In this document: one piece after another, positions 1 through 8,536 of the stretch
How positions within the stretch are numbered: position 1 is the first letter of the stretch
Layout: each line of letters begins with the position of its first letter
Origin: Candidatus Rhodobacter oscarellae
GTDB taxonomy: Bacteria; Pseudomonadota; Alphaproteobacteria; Rhodobacterales; Rhodobacteraceae
Reading direction: 5' to 3'
Assembly: GCF_001078595.1 (NCBI RefSeq)
Contig: NZ_LFTY01000002.1
Coordinates: forward strand, 3,358,862 to 3,422,861
Length of the DNA stretch: 64,000 nt
The notes under the pieces: model-generated
The model's database searches: none
Seen by the model: the letters and a program-made list of their open reading frames with translations, nothing else
What the model was told of the DNA's origin: nothing
Made by a program: the position numbers and the translations under genes

Positions 1-41
1 ACGTGGGCGCGCAGGCCAGCGTGCTGGAGGTCACCCCGTGA
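1..41 (+). CDS. xdhA: 3' end of xanthine dehydrogenase small subunit (partial)
   Basis: The last 12 codons of a gene that enters from the left, read in the frame that ends at TGA 39-41 (final residues SVLEVTP). Its stop overlaps the GTG start of the next gene in a GTGA arrangement, so the two are translationally coupled. Nothing in these residues is diagnostic. The name is inferred because xdhA (FAD and 2Fe-2S subunit) normally precedes xdhB. Confidence 0.6.
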   Translation, partial: VGAQASVLEVTP

Positions 42-2383
42 GCGTGGGCCAGGCCACCGCCCATGACGCCGCGCGGCTGCATGTCACCGGCCAGGCGCGC
101 TATGTCGACGACATCCCCGCGCCCAAGGGCACGCTGTCGCTGGCCTTCGGGCTCTGCGAGATCGCCCGCGGCAGGATCGCGGCGATGGACATCGCCGCCG
201 TGCGCGCTGCCCCCGGGGTGGTCGCGGTTCTGGTGGCAGGGGACCTGCCGGCGGCCAACGACGTCTCGCCCTCCGTGCATGACGAGCCCCTGCTGGCGGA
301 GGGCGAGGTGTTCTATCTGGGCCAGCCGCTGTTCCTGGTGGTCGCCGAGACCCACCTGGCCGCGCGCAAGGCCGCCCGGCTGGGCGTGGTGTCCTATGAG
401 GAGCTGCCCGCGATCCTGACGATTGACGACGCGCTGGCCGCGGATAGCCGGTTCGAAGGCGGGGCTGTCATTTGGCAGCAAGGGGATGCCTCGTCAGCCC
501 TTGCGGGCGCGCCTCGGCAGGTCCAGGGGCAGATCGAGATCGGCGGGCAGGAGCACTTCTACCTCGAAGGGCAGGCCGCGTTGGCCTTGCCGCAGGAGGG
601 CGGCGACATGGTGGTGCACAGCTCCACCCAGCACCCCACCGAGATCCAGCACAAGGTCGCCGAGGCCCTGGCCCTGCCGATGCACGCCGTGCGCGTCGAG
701 ACCCGCCGCATGGGCGGCGGCTTTGGCGGCAAGGAGAGCCAGGGCAACGCCCTGGCTGTGGCCTGCGCCGTGGCCGCCCGCGCCACGGGCCGCCCCTGCA
801 AGATGCGCTATGACCGCGATGACGACATGGTGATCACCGGCAAGCGGCATGACTTCCGGATCGCCTATCGCGCGGGCTTTGACGACGAGGGCCGGGTTCT
901 TGCCGTGGACTTCACGCAATACGCCCGCTGCGGCTGGGCGCAGGACCTGTCGCTGCCCGTCTGCGACCGGGCGATGCTGCATGCCGACAACGCCTATTAT
1001 CTGCCCGCGGTCAGGATCGAGAGCCACCGCCTGAAGACCCACACCCAGTCCGCCACCGCCTTCCGCGGCTTTGGCGGGCCTCAGGGCATGGTCGGGATCG
1101 AGCGCGTCATGGACCACATCGCGCACGCGTTGGGAAAGGACCCGGTGGATGTCCGGCGCCTCAACTTCTACGCCGCGCCCGCGGATGGGGCGGGCATGCG
1201 TATTTCTGACAAGGTGAAGCCGCAGGAGACGCCCTATGGCCAGCCGGTCGAGGATTTCGAGCTGCACGGGATGGTGGAGGCGCTGCTGGCATCCTCGGAC
1301 TACGCCCCGCGGCGCGCGGCGATTGCAGAGTGGAACGCCGCCAACCCGATCCTGAAGAAGGGCATCGCGCTGACGCCGGTGAAGTTCGGCATCTCCTTCA
1401 CGCTGACGCATCTGAACCAGGCGGGCGCGCTGGTGCATGTCTACCAGGACGGGTCCATCCACATGAACCACGGCGGCACCGAGATGGGGCAGGGGCTGTT
1501 CCAGAAGGTGGCGCAGGTGGCGGCGCAGGCGTTTGGCGTGGGGCTGGAGGCGGTGAAGATCACCGCGACGGACACCGCCAAGGTGCCCAACACCTCGGCC
1601 ACGGCGGCCTCAAGCGGGTCGGACCTGAACGGCATGGCCGTCAAGGCCGCCTGCGAGACGATCCGCGACCGCATGGCCGAGCATCTGGCCGAGCTGCACC
1701 AGACCAAGCCCGAGGAGGTCGAATTCGAGGGTGGCGAGGTGCGCATCGGCAGCACCAAGCTGCCCTTCGCCGAGGCCGCGCAGGAATGCTACCAGGGGCG
1801 GGTCAGCCTCTCGGCCACGGGGTTCTACAAGACGCCCAAGATCACCTGGGACCGGGTGAAGGGCCGGGGGCGGCCGTTCTTCTACTTCGCCTATGGCGCG
1901 GCGGTGACCGAGGTGGTGATCGACACGCTCACGGGCGAGAACCGCATCCTGCGCGCCGACATCCTGCATGACGCGGGGGCCTCGCTGAACCCGGCGTTGG
2001 ATATCGGCCAGGTGGAGGGCGGCTATGTGCAGGGCGCGGGCTGGCTGACCACCGAGGAGCTGGTGTGGGACGGCAAGGGAAGGCTGCGCACGCACGCGCC
2101 CTCGACCTACAAGATCCCCGCCTGCGGCGACCGCCCGGACGTGTTCAACGTGGCGCTGTGGGACGCGCAGAACCGCGAGGAGACGATCTATCGCTCCAAG
2201 GCGGTGGGCGAGCCGCCGCTGATGCTGGGCATCTCGGCGCTGATGGCGCTGTCGGACGCGGTGGCGGCCTGCGGCGGGCCCTCAAGCAGCGAAGCGATAG
2301 GGCAACAAGGACCCTACCCCGCGCTGGACGCCCCCGCCACGGCGGAGCGCGTGTTCCGCGCCGTGCAGAGGGTGCAGGCATGA
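38..2383 (+). CDS. xdhB: xanthine dehydrogenase, molybdopterin-binding (large) subunit
   Basis: 781 residues, full length for XdhB. It carries the molybdenum cofactor and oxidises hypoxanthine to xanthine and urate in the cytoplasm, passing electrons to XdhA. The N-terminal DAARLHVTGQARYVDDIP segment is typical of the family. GGGFGGKE lies at residues 226-233, FRGFGGPQ around 342-349 supplies the substrate-site arginine, and VGEPPLML holds the likely catalytic Glu at 725. The GTG start overlaps the preceding stop. The C-terminal region around residues 747-760 has an extra GGPSSSEAIGQQGP-like stretch that I do not recall from other XdhB proteins. xdhC follows with a 4-base overlap and then a purine-type importer, so the block reads as purine uptake and catabolism. 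Confidence 0.96.
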   Translation: MSVGQATAHDAARLHVTGQARYVDDIPAPKGTLSLAFGLCEIARGRIAAMDIAAVRAAPGVVAVLVAGDLPAANDVSPSVHDEPLLAEGEVFYLGQPLFLVVAETHLAARKAARLGVVSYEELPAILTIDDALAADSRFEGGAVIWQQGDASSALAGAPRQVQGQIEIGGQEHFYLEGQAALALPQEGGDMVVHSSTQHPTEIQHKVAEALALPMHAVRVETRRMGGGFGGKESQGNALAVACAVAARATGRPCKMRYDRDDDMVITGKRHDFRIAYRAGFDDEGRVLAVDFTQYARCGWAQDLSLPVCDRAMLHADNAYYLPAVRIESHRLKTHTQSATAFRGFGGPQGMVGIERVMDHIAHALGKDPVDVRRLNFYAAPADGAGMRISDKVKPQETPYGQPVEDFELHGMVEALLASSDYAPRRAAIAEWNAANPILKKGIALTPVKFGISFTLTHLNQAGALVHVYQDGSIHMNHGGTEMGQGLFQKVAQVAAQAFGVGLEAVKITATDTAKVPNTSATAASSGSDLNGMAVKAACETIRDRMAEHLAELHQTKPEEVEFEGGEVRIGSTKLPFAEAAQECYQGRVSLSATGFYKTPKITWDRVKGRGRPFFYFAYGAAVTEVVIDTLTGENRILRADILHDAGASLNPALDIGQVEGGYVQGAGWLTTEELVWDGKGRLRTHAPSTYKIPACGDRPDVFNVALWDAQNREETIYRSKAVGEPPLMLGISALMALSDAVAACGGPSSSEAIGQQGPYPALDAPATAERVFRAVQRVQA

Positions 2384-3342
2384 TCGACCTGTCGCGCCTT
2401 GCGGACCTGATCGCCGCCCATGGCAGCGTCGCGCGCGTCGTGATCGCCGAGCATAAGGGCTCGGCCCCGCGCGATACCGGCACGGCGATGTATGTCTGGC
2501 GGGACGGGCAGCAGGGCACGATCGGCGGCGGGCATCTGGAGCATGCGGCGACCAAGCGCGCGCGGGAGATCCTGAAGGATCGCGCCACCATAGTGACGCG
2601 CCACGCCCTGGGCCCGGATCTGGGGCAATGCTGCGGCGGGGCGGTGACCCTGGTGACCGAGGCCTGGGACGCCGCGCGGGCGCGCGACGAGATCGACGCC
2701 GCCGATTGGCCCTTTGCCGGGATCTTCCTGCGCCGCGTCGAGGGCGACGCGCCCCTGCCTCAGAAGCTGCGGCGCAAGCTTGCGATGTCGTCGGAGATGT
2801 CCGGCGCGATCAAGACCCAGCTTGTCGAGGGCTGGCTGGTCGAGCAGGTCTGGGAGGACCGCCAGCCGGTCTATATCTACGGCGCGGGCCACGTGGGCCA
2901 GGCGCTGGCGCGGGTGCTGGCGCCCCTGCCGCAGTTCGAGACCTGGGTGGCGGATGTGCGGCCCGATCTGATGGCGGCGCTGCCCGAAAGCGTGCACCGC
3001 GCGGACCAGGTCCCGCCCACGGCCGTGATGGCCAAGGCCCCGCCCGAGGCGGCGCATTTCATCATGACGCCCGAGCATGACTACGACCTAGAGCTCTGCC
3101 ACACCGTGCTGCAGCGCCCGTTTGAATATGCCGGGCTGATCGGCTCGGCCACGAAATGGGCGCGGTTCCGCAAGCGCCTGCGCGAGCTGGGCCACGCGGA
3201 GGCCCAAATTGATCGCATAGAGTGCCCGATTGGCGCAAAAGAGCTTGGAAAAGACCCGCACGCGATTGCCATCGGGGTCGCGGCGAGGCTACTTGATCTC
3301 AGGCGCCTGCCGGGCAGCCTAGGGACGGGGATGGAACTATGA
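2380..3342 (+). CDS. xdhC: xanthine dehydrogenase accessory protein (Mo-cofactor sulfuration/insertion)
   Basis: 320 residues; ATG 2380 overlaps the xdhB stop (ATGA). XdhC binds molybdenum cofactor, promotes its sulfuration and hands it to XdhB. The N-terminal XdhC/CoxI domain has EHKGSAPRDTGTAMYVW and GTIGGGHLEH near residues 24-55. The C-terminal Rossmann-like domain begins at YIYGAGHVGQALARVL near residue 165 and ends with the IGSATKWARFRKRL and CPIGAKELGKDPHAIAIGVAA blocks typical of the family. Its stop overlaps the start of the ABC ATPase gene, linking cofactor maturation and purine uptake in one transcript. Confidence 0.95.
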   Translation: MIDLSRLADLIAAHGSVARVVIAEHKGSAPRDTGTAMYVWRDGQQGTIGGGHLEHAATKRAREILKDRATIVTRHALGPDLGQCCGGAVTLVTEAWDAARARDEIDAADWPFAGIFLRRVEGDAPLPQKLRRKLAMSSEMSGAIKTQLVEGWLVEQVWEDRQPVYIYGAGHVGQALARVLAPLPQFETWVADVRPDLMAALPESVHRADQVPPTAVMAKAPPEAAHFIMTPEHDYDLELCHTVLQRPFEYAGLIGSATKWARFRKRLRELGHAEAQIDRIECPIGAKELGKDPHAIAIGVAARLLDLRRLPGSLGTGMEL

Positions 3343-4856
3343 CCGCAACGCTTCTGGCGATCGAGGGGCTGACCAAGGCCTATCCCGGCGTGGTGGCCAA
3401 TGACGCGGTGTCCTTCAGCGTGGCCCCGGGCGAGGTGCATGCCCTGCTGGGCGAGAACGGCGCGGGAAAGTCCACCCTGGTCAAGATGATCTACGGGCTG
3501 GTGCGCCCGGATGCGGGCGCGATGCTGTTCAATGGCCAGCCCTTCGCCCCCGCCACGCCCCATGCCGCCCGCGCCGCTGGCGTGGCCATGGTGTTCCAGC
3601 ACTTCTCGCTCTTTGAGGCGCTCAACGTGGCCGAGAACGTCGCCCTGGGCATGGAGAACCCGCCCAAGATGGGGCAGCTTGCCGCCCGCATCCGCGAGGT
3701 CAGCGAGGCCTATGGCCTGCCACTGGACCCGGGCCGGCTGGTCGGCGATCTGTCGGCGGGCGAGCGCCAGCGCGTCGAGATCATCCGCTGCCTGCTGCAG
3801 GACCCCAAGCTGCTGATCATGGACGAGCCGACCTCGGTGCTGACCCCGCAGGAGGTCGAGATCCTGTTCGGCACCCTGCGCAAGCTGCAGTCCGAGGGGA
3901 CGGCGATCCTGTATATCAGCCATAAGCTGGAGGAGATCCGCGCGCTCTGCGACGGGGCGACCATCCTGCGGCTGGGCAAGGTCGTGGCGACCTGCGATCC
4001 GCGGCAGGAAAGCGCGCGCTCGATGGCCGAGATGATGGTGGGCTCGACCCTGCACACCCCCACAAGAGAGACCAAGGAGGCCGGCAAGGTCGTGCTGAGC
4101 CTGCGCGGGCTCTCCATGCCCTCTACGACGCCCTTTGGGACCAGCCTGAAATCCGTGAAGCTCTTTGTGCATGAGGGCGAGGTGCTGGGGATCGGCGGTG
4201 TCGCGGGCAACGGGCAGGACGAGCTGCTGGCGGCCCTGTCCGGAGAGGTGACCACGGGGCCGGCCTCGGTGATCCTGAACGGGGAATCCGTCGGGCATCT
4301 GGGCCCCAACGCGCGCCGCAAGCTGGGCCTGCTGGCCGCGCCCGAGGAACGCCTGGGGCACGCCGCCGCGCCGGATATGACGCTGACCGAGAACGCGCTG
4401 ATGACCGGCGCGATCCGCGAGGACCTGGTGGACCGGGGCTTATTGCGCTGGGGCAAGGCGCGGGAGTTCGCCGAGAAGATCATCGCGGGCTTTGACGTGC
4501 GCACGCCGGGGCCGGGCAACGCCGCGCGGTCGCTGTCGGGCGGAAACCTGCAGAAATTCGTCATCGGGCGCGAGATCCTACAGCGCCCCACCTGCCTGGT
4601 GGTGAACCAGCCGACTTGGGGCGTGGACGCCTCGGCCGCCGCGGCGATCCGGCAGGCCCTGCTGGACCTCGCCGCCGAGGGCTGCGCCGTGGTGGTGATC
4701 AGCCAGGACCTGGACGAGCTGATGGAGATATCCGACCGCTTCGCCGCGCTGAACGAGGGCCGCCTGACCCCGCCGCGCGCCGCGCTCGGTCTGACCGCTG
4801 AGGAGATCGGCCAAATGATGGGCGGCGCGCATGATCTGGAGGCCGCGCATGGGTAA
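3339..4856 (+). CDS. purine/nucleoside ABC importer ATP-binding protein (two ATPase domains)
   Basis: 505 residues with two fused nucleotide-binding domains, as in the sugar/nucleoside (RbsA, NupA-type) importers. Domain 1 has an intact Walker A (GENGAGKST, about residues 37-45), signature LSAGERQRVEI and Walker B LLIMDEPTSVL. Domain 2 has a degenerate Walker A (GVAGNGQDEL), signature LSGGNLQKFVIG and degenerate Walker B (CLVVNQPTWGVD), the usual asymmetry of this class. ATG 3339 overlaps the xdhC stop. With two permeases and a BMP-family binding protein downstream it should energise uptake of purines or nucleosides; the exact ligand is inferred from xdh linkage. Confidence 0.93.
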   Translation: MTATLLAIEGLTKAYPGVVANDAVSFSVAPGEVHALLGENGAGKSTLVKMIYGLVRPDAGAMLFNGQPFAPATPHAARAAGVAMVFQHFSLFEALNVAENVALGMENPPKMGQLAARIREVSEAYGLPLDPGRLVGDLSAGERQRVEIIRCLLQDPKLLIMDEPTSVLTPQEVEILFGTLRKLQSEGTAILYISHKLEEIRALCDGATILRLGKVVATCDPRQESARSMAEMMVGSTLHTPTRETKEAGKVVLSLRGLSMPSTTPFGTSLKSVKLFVHEGEVLGIGGVAGNGQDELLAALSGEVTTGPASVILNGESVGHLGPNARRKLGLLAAPEERLGHAAAPDMTLTENALMTGAIREDLVDRGLLRWGKAREFAEKIIAGFDVRTPGPGNAARSLSGGNLQKFVIGREILQRPTCLVVNQPTWGVDASAAAAIRQALLDLAAEGCAVVVISQDLDELMEISDRFAALNEGRLTPPRAALGLTAEEIGQMMGGAHDLEAAHG

Positions 4857-4894
4857 CGCGAAGGTATTGCGCCGCGCATTGCGCGTCGCGGTGG

Positions 4895-4919
4895 GCGAGA
4901 GGGGCTCTGCCCCCCTCGC
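4895..4919. repeat. intergenic hairpin between ATPase and permease genes
   Basis: An 11-bp stem with one A-C mismatch (GCGAGAGGGGC against GCCCCCCTCGC) closed by a TCT loop. There is no T-tract, so it is not a standard terminator. It sits in the only sizeable gap inside the importer operon and is followed by a GGGATATTT motif. From memory, similar G/C hairpins followed by such motifs recur between genes in Rhodobacteraceae; it may moderate read-through or mRNA stability. Confidence 0.6.
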
Positions 4920-4930
4920 GCTCCCCCCGG

Positions 4931-4955
4931 GATATTTCCAAACCGGAGAAGCATG
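4931..4955 (+). repeat. short TATTT...GAAG motif ahead of a start region (copy A)
   Basis: GATATTTCCAAACCGGAGAAG followed by an ATG. Related sequences precede fmt (26741-26780, minus strand) and cobI (36851-36885, minus strand), all sharing (A/G)TATTT, then about ten variable bases, then an A-rich GAAG just before a start codon. GGAGAA here could act as a ribosome binding site for ATG 4953, which would add 15 residues to the permease compared with the GTG at 4998. Confidence 0.4.
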
Positions 4956-4997
4956 GGGTGCCGCCGCCAAAACCCAGGCCAGAGACGGGTGCGCCGC

Positions 4998-6066
4998 GTG
5001 ATCCGGCTTGAGAAACGCCCCCAGCCCAGCCGGGTCTGGTCCGCGGCGGCGCCCGTTCTGGCGGTGGCGCTGACCATGCTGGCGGGCGGGCTGATGTTCG
5101 CGGCGCTGGGCAAGAACCCCGTGCTGGCGATCAAGACGATCTTTTACGACCCGCTGCTGGGCGAGTTCGCCTGGTACTATCGCGGGCAGCTTCTGGTCAA
5201 AGCGGGGCCGCTGATCCTGATCGCCATCGGGCTGAGCCTGGGCTTCCGCGCGGGCATCTGGAACATCGGCGCAGAGGGGCAGTATATCCTGGGCGCGATC
5301 TGCGGCGCCGCGGTGGGGCTGGCCTTTTACCCCGCCGATCTGTGGATCATCTTCCCGCTGATGGTGATCGCGGGCGCCCTGGGCGATGATCCCGGCGATC
5401 CTGAAGACGCGGTTCAACACCAACGAGATCCTGGTCTCGCTGTTGCTGGTCTATGTGGCCGAGCAGCTTCTGGCGTCGATGGCGCTGGGCGCGCTGCGCA
5501 ACCCCGACGGGGCGGGGTTCCCGGGCAGCCGGAACCTGAGCCAATACGAGGCCGCCGCGAACCCCGAGCTAATCGCAGGCACCGGCATGCATATGGGCGT
5601 GGTGGCCGCGCTGATCGCGGTGATCTTCGCCTATATCATGCTGAGCCGCCATATGCTGGGCTTCCAGATCCGCCTGACCGGCGAGAGCCCGCGCGCGGCG
5701 CGGTTCGCGGGGGTCAAGCCCAAGCTTCTGGTGGTCGTCTGCCTGGGGATCAGCGGCGGGCTGGCCGGGCTGGCGGGGCTCTTTGAGGTCGCCGGGCCCG
5801 CCGGGCAGATCACCATCGACTTTAACTCGGGCTACGGGTTCACCGCGATCATCGTGGCCTTCCTGGGGCGGCTGAACCCGATTGGGATCCTGCTGGCGGG
5901 GCTCCTCCTAGCGCTGACCTTCATCGGCGGCGAGGCGGCGCAGACCTCGCTGCAACTACCCGCGAGCGCGATCCAGGCCTTCCAGGGGATGCTGCTGTTC
6001 TTCCTCTTGGCGGTGGACGTGCTGGCGAATTACCGGGTGCGGCTTGGCCAGCGGGGGGCGGCGTAA
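4998..6066 (+). pseudogene. purine/nucleoside ABC importer permease, frameshifted
   Basis: Two reading frames together encode one BPD_transp_2-type permease. The first runs from GTG 4998 (alternatively ATG 4953) through RAGIWNIGAEGQYILGA to LMVIAGALG. The second picks up at 5386 with MIPAILKTRFNTNEILVSLL and continues to the normal C-terminus at TAA 6064-6066. The frame jumps by one at about 5381-5386. Relatives have a few extra residues (as I recall, G-x-A-W-A) between GALG and MIPA. The junction base string CCTGGGCG (5378-5385) suits loss of about 14 bases by slippage between short direct repeats. As written the product stops soon after the break, removing several membrane segments. A sequencing error is the alternative. 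Confidence 0.85.
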
Positions 6067-6980
6067 TGGACTTTTCTAACATCAACCCGGCGATCCTGCT
6101 CGCTTCGCTGATGATCGCGGCGACGCCGATCCTGCTGGCGGCTGTGGGCGAGCTGGTGGTCGAGAAGGCGGGCGTGCTGAACCTGGGCGTCGAGGGCATG
6201 ATGGTCGTGGGCGCGGTCTGCGGGTACATCTTCGCGATCAACACGGGCTCGCCGCTGCTGGGCTTCGTGGGCGCGGCGGTGGGGGGCGCTTTGCTGAGCC
6301 TGATCTTCGCGGCGCTGACGCAGTACCTGATGACCAACCAGGTGGCGACGGGGCTGGGGCTGACGCTGTTCGGGCTGGGGCTGTCGGCCCTGCTGGGCAC
6401 CGAGTACCTGCAGCTGCGCCCGCCCTCCACCGCGGGGCTGCGGCTGTCCTTCCTGGGCGACGACCTGGGGCGGCTGGACGTGATGGTGATCTTCGCGCTG
6501 GTGCTGGTGGCGGCGGTCTGGGCCTTCCTGAAGTTCACCCGCGCCGGGCTGATCCTGCGCGCGGTGGGCGAGAGCCACGACGCGGCGCATGCGCTGGGCT
6601 ACAAGGTCATCCATGTGCGCGTCGCCGCGATTGCCTTCGGCGGGGCCTGCGCGGGGCTGGGCGGGGCCTATCTGAGCCTGATGCGCGTCAGCCAGTGGAC
6701 CGAGGGCATGACCGCGGGCGCGGGCTGGATCGCGCTCGCCATCGTGGTCTTCGGCTCCTGGAAGCCGGTGTGGGTTTTGGTCGGTGCCTATCTCTTCGGC
6801 GGGGTCACCGTTTTGCAGCTGAATTTGCAGGTCGCGGGGCTTGCGGTGCCGGTAGAGTATTTGTCGATGAGCCCGTATCTGATAACCATCCTGGTGCTGG
6901 TCATCATGTCATCCGGGCGGGGCCGGGCCGCGCTGAACGCGCCCGCCGCGCTTGGTCGAAGTTTTCACGCCTCTGGATAG
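6066..6980 (+). CDS. purine/nucleoside ABC importer permease (second subunit)
   Basis: 304 residues, very hydrophobic, about eight to ten membrane segments by eye. It belongs to the BPD_transp_2 family, with the hallmark KAGVLNLGVEGMMVVGAVCG near residue 36 and the EAA-like GESHDAAHALGYKV loop near residue 175. ATG 6066 overlaps the stop of the preceding permease frame. It would pair with that permease to form the membrane channel of the importer; because the partner gene is frameshifted, transport may be lost unless the break is an artefact. Confidence 0.93.
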   Translation: MDFSNINPAILLASLMIAATPILLAAVGELVVEKAGVLNLGVEGMMVVGAVCGYIFAINTGSPLLGFVGAAVGGALLSLIFAALTQYLMTNQVATGLGLTLFGLGLSALLGTEYLQLRPPSTAGLRLSFLGDDLGRLDVMVIFALVLVAAVWAFLKFTRAGLILRAVGESHDAAHALGYKVIHVRVAAIAFGGACAGLGGAYLSLMRVSQWTEGMTAGAGWIALAIVVFGSWKPVWVLVGAYLFGGVTVLQLNLQVAGLAVPVEYLSMSPYLITILVLVIMSSGRGRAALNAPAALGRSFHASG

Positions 6981-7027
6981 GGGCTAGGATTGCGGCCGGT
7001 AGGGCCGCCACACTTGGGGAGAACCAA

Positions 7028-8113
7028 ATGAACTTGAAATCAATTCTGGCCGCCGGCGCGCTGGCGCTCGGCACGGCGGGCTTCGCCGCCGCCGACGGGC
7101 ACGAGCCCACAAAGGTCGGCTTCATCTATGTCGGCCCGATCGGCGATCTGGGCTGGACCTACGAGCACCACCAGGGCCTGCTCGCGGTCGAGGAGGCCTA
7201 TGGCGACAAGGTCGAGACCATGTACCAGGAGACCGTGCCCGAGGGCGCGGATGCCGAGCGCGCGATCACCCAGATGGCGCTGCAGGGCGCGGACCTGATC
7301 TTCACCACCTCGTTCGGCTACATGGACCCCACGATCAACGTGGCGGCCAAGTTCCCGGACGTGAAGTTCGAGCATGCCACCGGCTATAAGCGCGCCGACA
7401 ACGTCTCGACCTACTCGGCCCGCTTCTACGAGGGCCGCGCCGTCATCGGGCACATCGCGGGCAAGATGACCAAGACCAACAAGATCGGCTATATCGCGTC
7501 CTTCCCGATCCCAGAGGTCGTGCGGGGCATCAACTCGGCCTATATCCACGCCAAGAAGGCCAACCCGGATGTCGAGTTCTCGGTGGTCTGGGTCTACACC
7601 TGGTTCGATCCCGGCAAAGAGGGCGACGCCGCGCAGGCGCTGATCGACCAGGGCGCCGACGTGATCATGCAGCACACCGATTCGACCGCCCCGCAGGCGG
7701 TGGCGAAAGAGGCGGGCATCTACTCGTTCGGGCAGGCCTCTGACATGGCCGCCTTCGCGCCCGCGCCGCGCATCAGCTCGATCATCGACGACTGGGCGCC
7801 CTACTACGTCGCCCGCGTGGGCGCCGTGATGGATGGCACCTGGGAGAGCACGGACACCTGGGACGGCATCGGGCCTGGCATGGTGGAGATTGGCGAGATC
7901 TCGGACGTCGTGCCCGCCGAAGTGAAGGCCGAGGCGCTGGCGCTGAAGGCCGCGCTGGCCGATGGCAGCTATCACGCCTTCACCGGGCCGATCAACAAGC
8001 AGGACGGCTCTGTCTGGTTGGCCGAGGGCGAGACCGCGGCGGACTTTGGCGATGACGGCCTGGCCGGTATGAACTTCTACGTCGAAGGCCTGACCGGCGA
8101 CGTGCCGAACTAA
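7028..8113 (+). CDS. BMP-family purine/nucleoside-binding periplasmic protein
   Basis: 361 residues. The start is ATG 7028, preceded by GGGGAGAA; the long upstream open frame is not coding. A Sec signal peptide (LKSILAAGALALGTAGFAAA) covers the first 23 or so residues. The mature protein begins with TKVGFIYVGPIGDLGWTYEH, the start of the Bmp (PnrA/Med-type) domain, with further family blocks at IGYIASFPIPEVVRGIN and WVYTWFDPGKEGDAAQALI. It captures the substrate for the importer encoded just upstream. A 47-bp gap separates it from the permease and a strong terminator closes the operon. Confidence 0.93.
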   Translation: MNLKSILAAGALALGTAGFAAADGHEPTKVGFIYVGPIGDLGWTYEHHQGLLAVEEAYGDKVETMYQETVPEGADAERAITQMALQGADLIFTTSFGYMDPTINVAAKFPDVKFEHATGYKRADNVSTYSARFYEGRAVIGHIAGKMTKTNKIGYIASFPIPEVVRGINSAYIHAKKANPDVEFSVVWVYTWFDPGKEGDAAQALIDQGADVIMQHTDSTAPQAVAKEAGIYSFGQASDMAAFAPAPRISSIIDDWAPYYVARVGAVMDGTWESTDTWDGIGPGMVEIGEISDVVPAEVKAEALALKAALADGSYHAFTGPINKQDGSVWLAEGETAADFGDDGLAGMNFYVEGLTGDVPN

Positions 8114-8153
8114 GGGTCGTGGGCCGCAGGCCCACTGCCCGTCAAAAAGAAGG

Positions 8154-8187
8154 AGACCCGCCGGGATCGGCGGGTCTTTGCTGTTTT
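8154..8187 (+). terminator. Rho-independent terminator of the xdh/importer operon
   Basis: A perfect 9-bp stem (AGACCCGCC / GGCGGGTCT) with a 6-base GGGATC loop, followed by TTTGCTGTTTT. It lies 40 bases past the binding-protein stop. Confidence 0.85.
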
Positions 8188-8290
8188 CAGCCGGGTCCGG
8201 AATTCCGGACCAATCCCCATTCGCGTGTATATGCTATGAAAGAGTCGCGCATTAATTTAGCGCAGGACATAATTTATTAAGGAGAAAGCT

Positions 8291-8527
8291 ATGCCTAGAT
8301 TCGTAATCGACCTCGGTGACATGGAGATGAGCAACGCCGCCGCCGAGGCCCTGAACGCCGAGCTGCAGAAGGTCGCGCTGTCCCATGTCGCGGATCTGCG
8401 CATGGAGAAGCCGCTGGCGATCCGGTTTCCGCGGCCCTTCCCCTGGGGTATCATCATCGGCCCGGAATTCGACGACGTGCTGCGCTCGCAGAAGCGTCTG
8501 GAATCGGCGTTCCAAGAGCTGCGCTAG
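8291..8527 (+). CDS. hypothetical protein, 78 residues
   Basis: Start ATG 8291 has a strong ribosome site (AAGGAGAAAG, 3 bases upstream). The product is MPRFVIDLGD..., soluble, with no signal peptide, membrane segment or cysteine. It has an N-terminal beta-like stretch, an amphipathic helix (NAAAEALNAELQKVALSHV), a Pro/Phe-rich turn (IRFPRPFPWGIIIGPE) and a C-terminal helix. I do not recognise the family. It is followed after 9 bases by a Cys-rich gene on the same strand and the pair stands alone between a terminator and a flavoenzyme gene, so the two probably act together. It could be a small partner or a substrate of the second protein; both ideas are inference. Confidence 0.8.
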   Translation: MPRFVIDLGDMEMSNAAAEALNAELQKVALSHVADLRMEKPLAIRFPRPFPWGIIIGPEFDDVLRSQKRLESAFQELR

Positions 8528-8536
8528 GGCGCTGCG

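Noticed and set aside
8236-8280. 14-codon open frame ending just before the ribosome site of the 78-residue gene
   Set aside because: No ribosome site of its own and no leader-peptide features (no codon run, no attenuator); a chance frame in AT-rich DNA.
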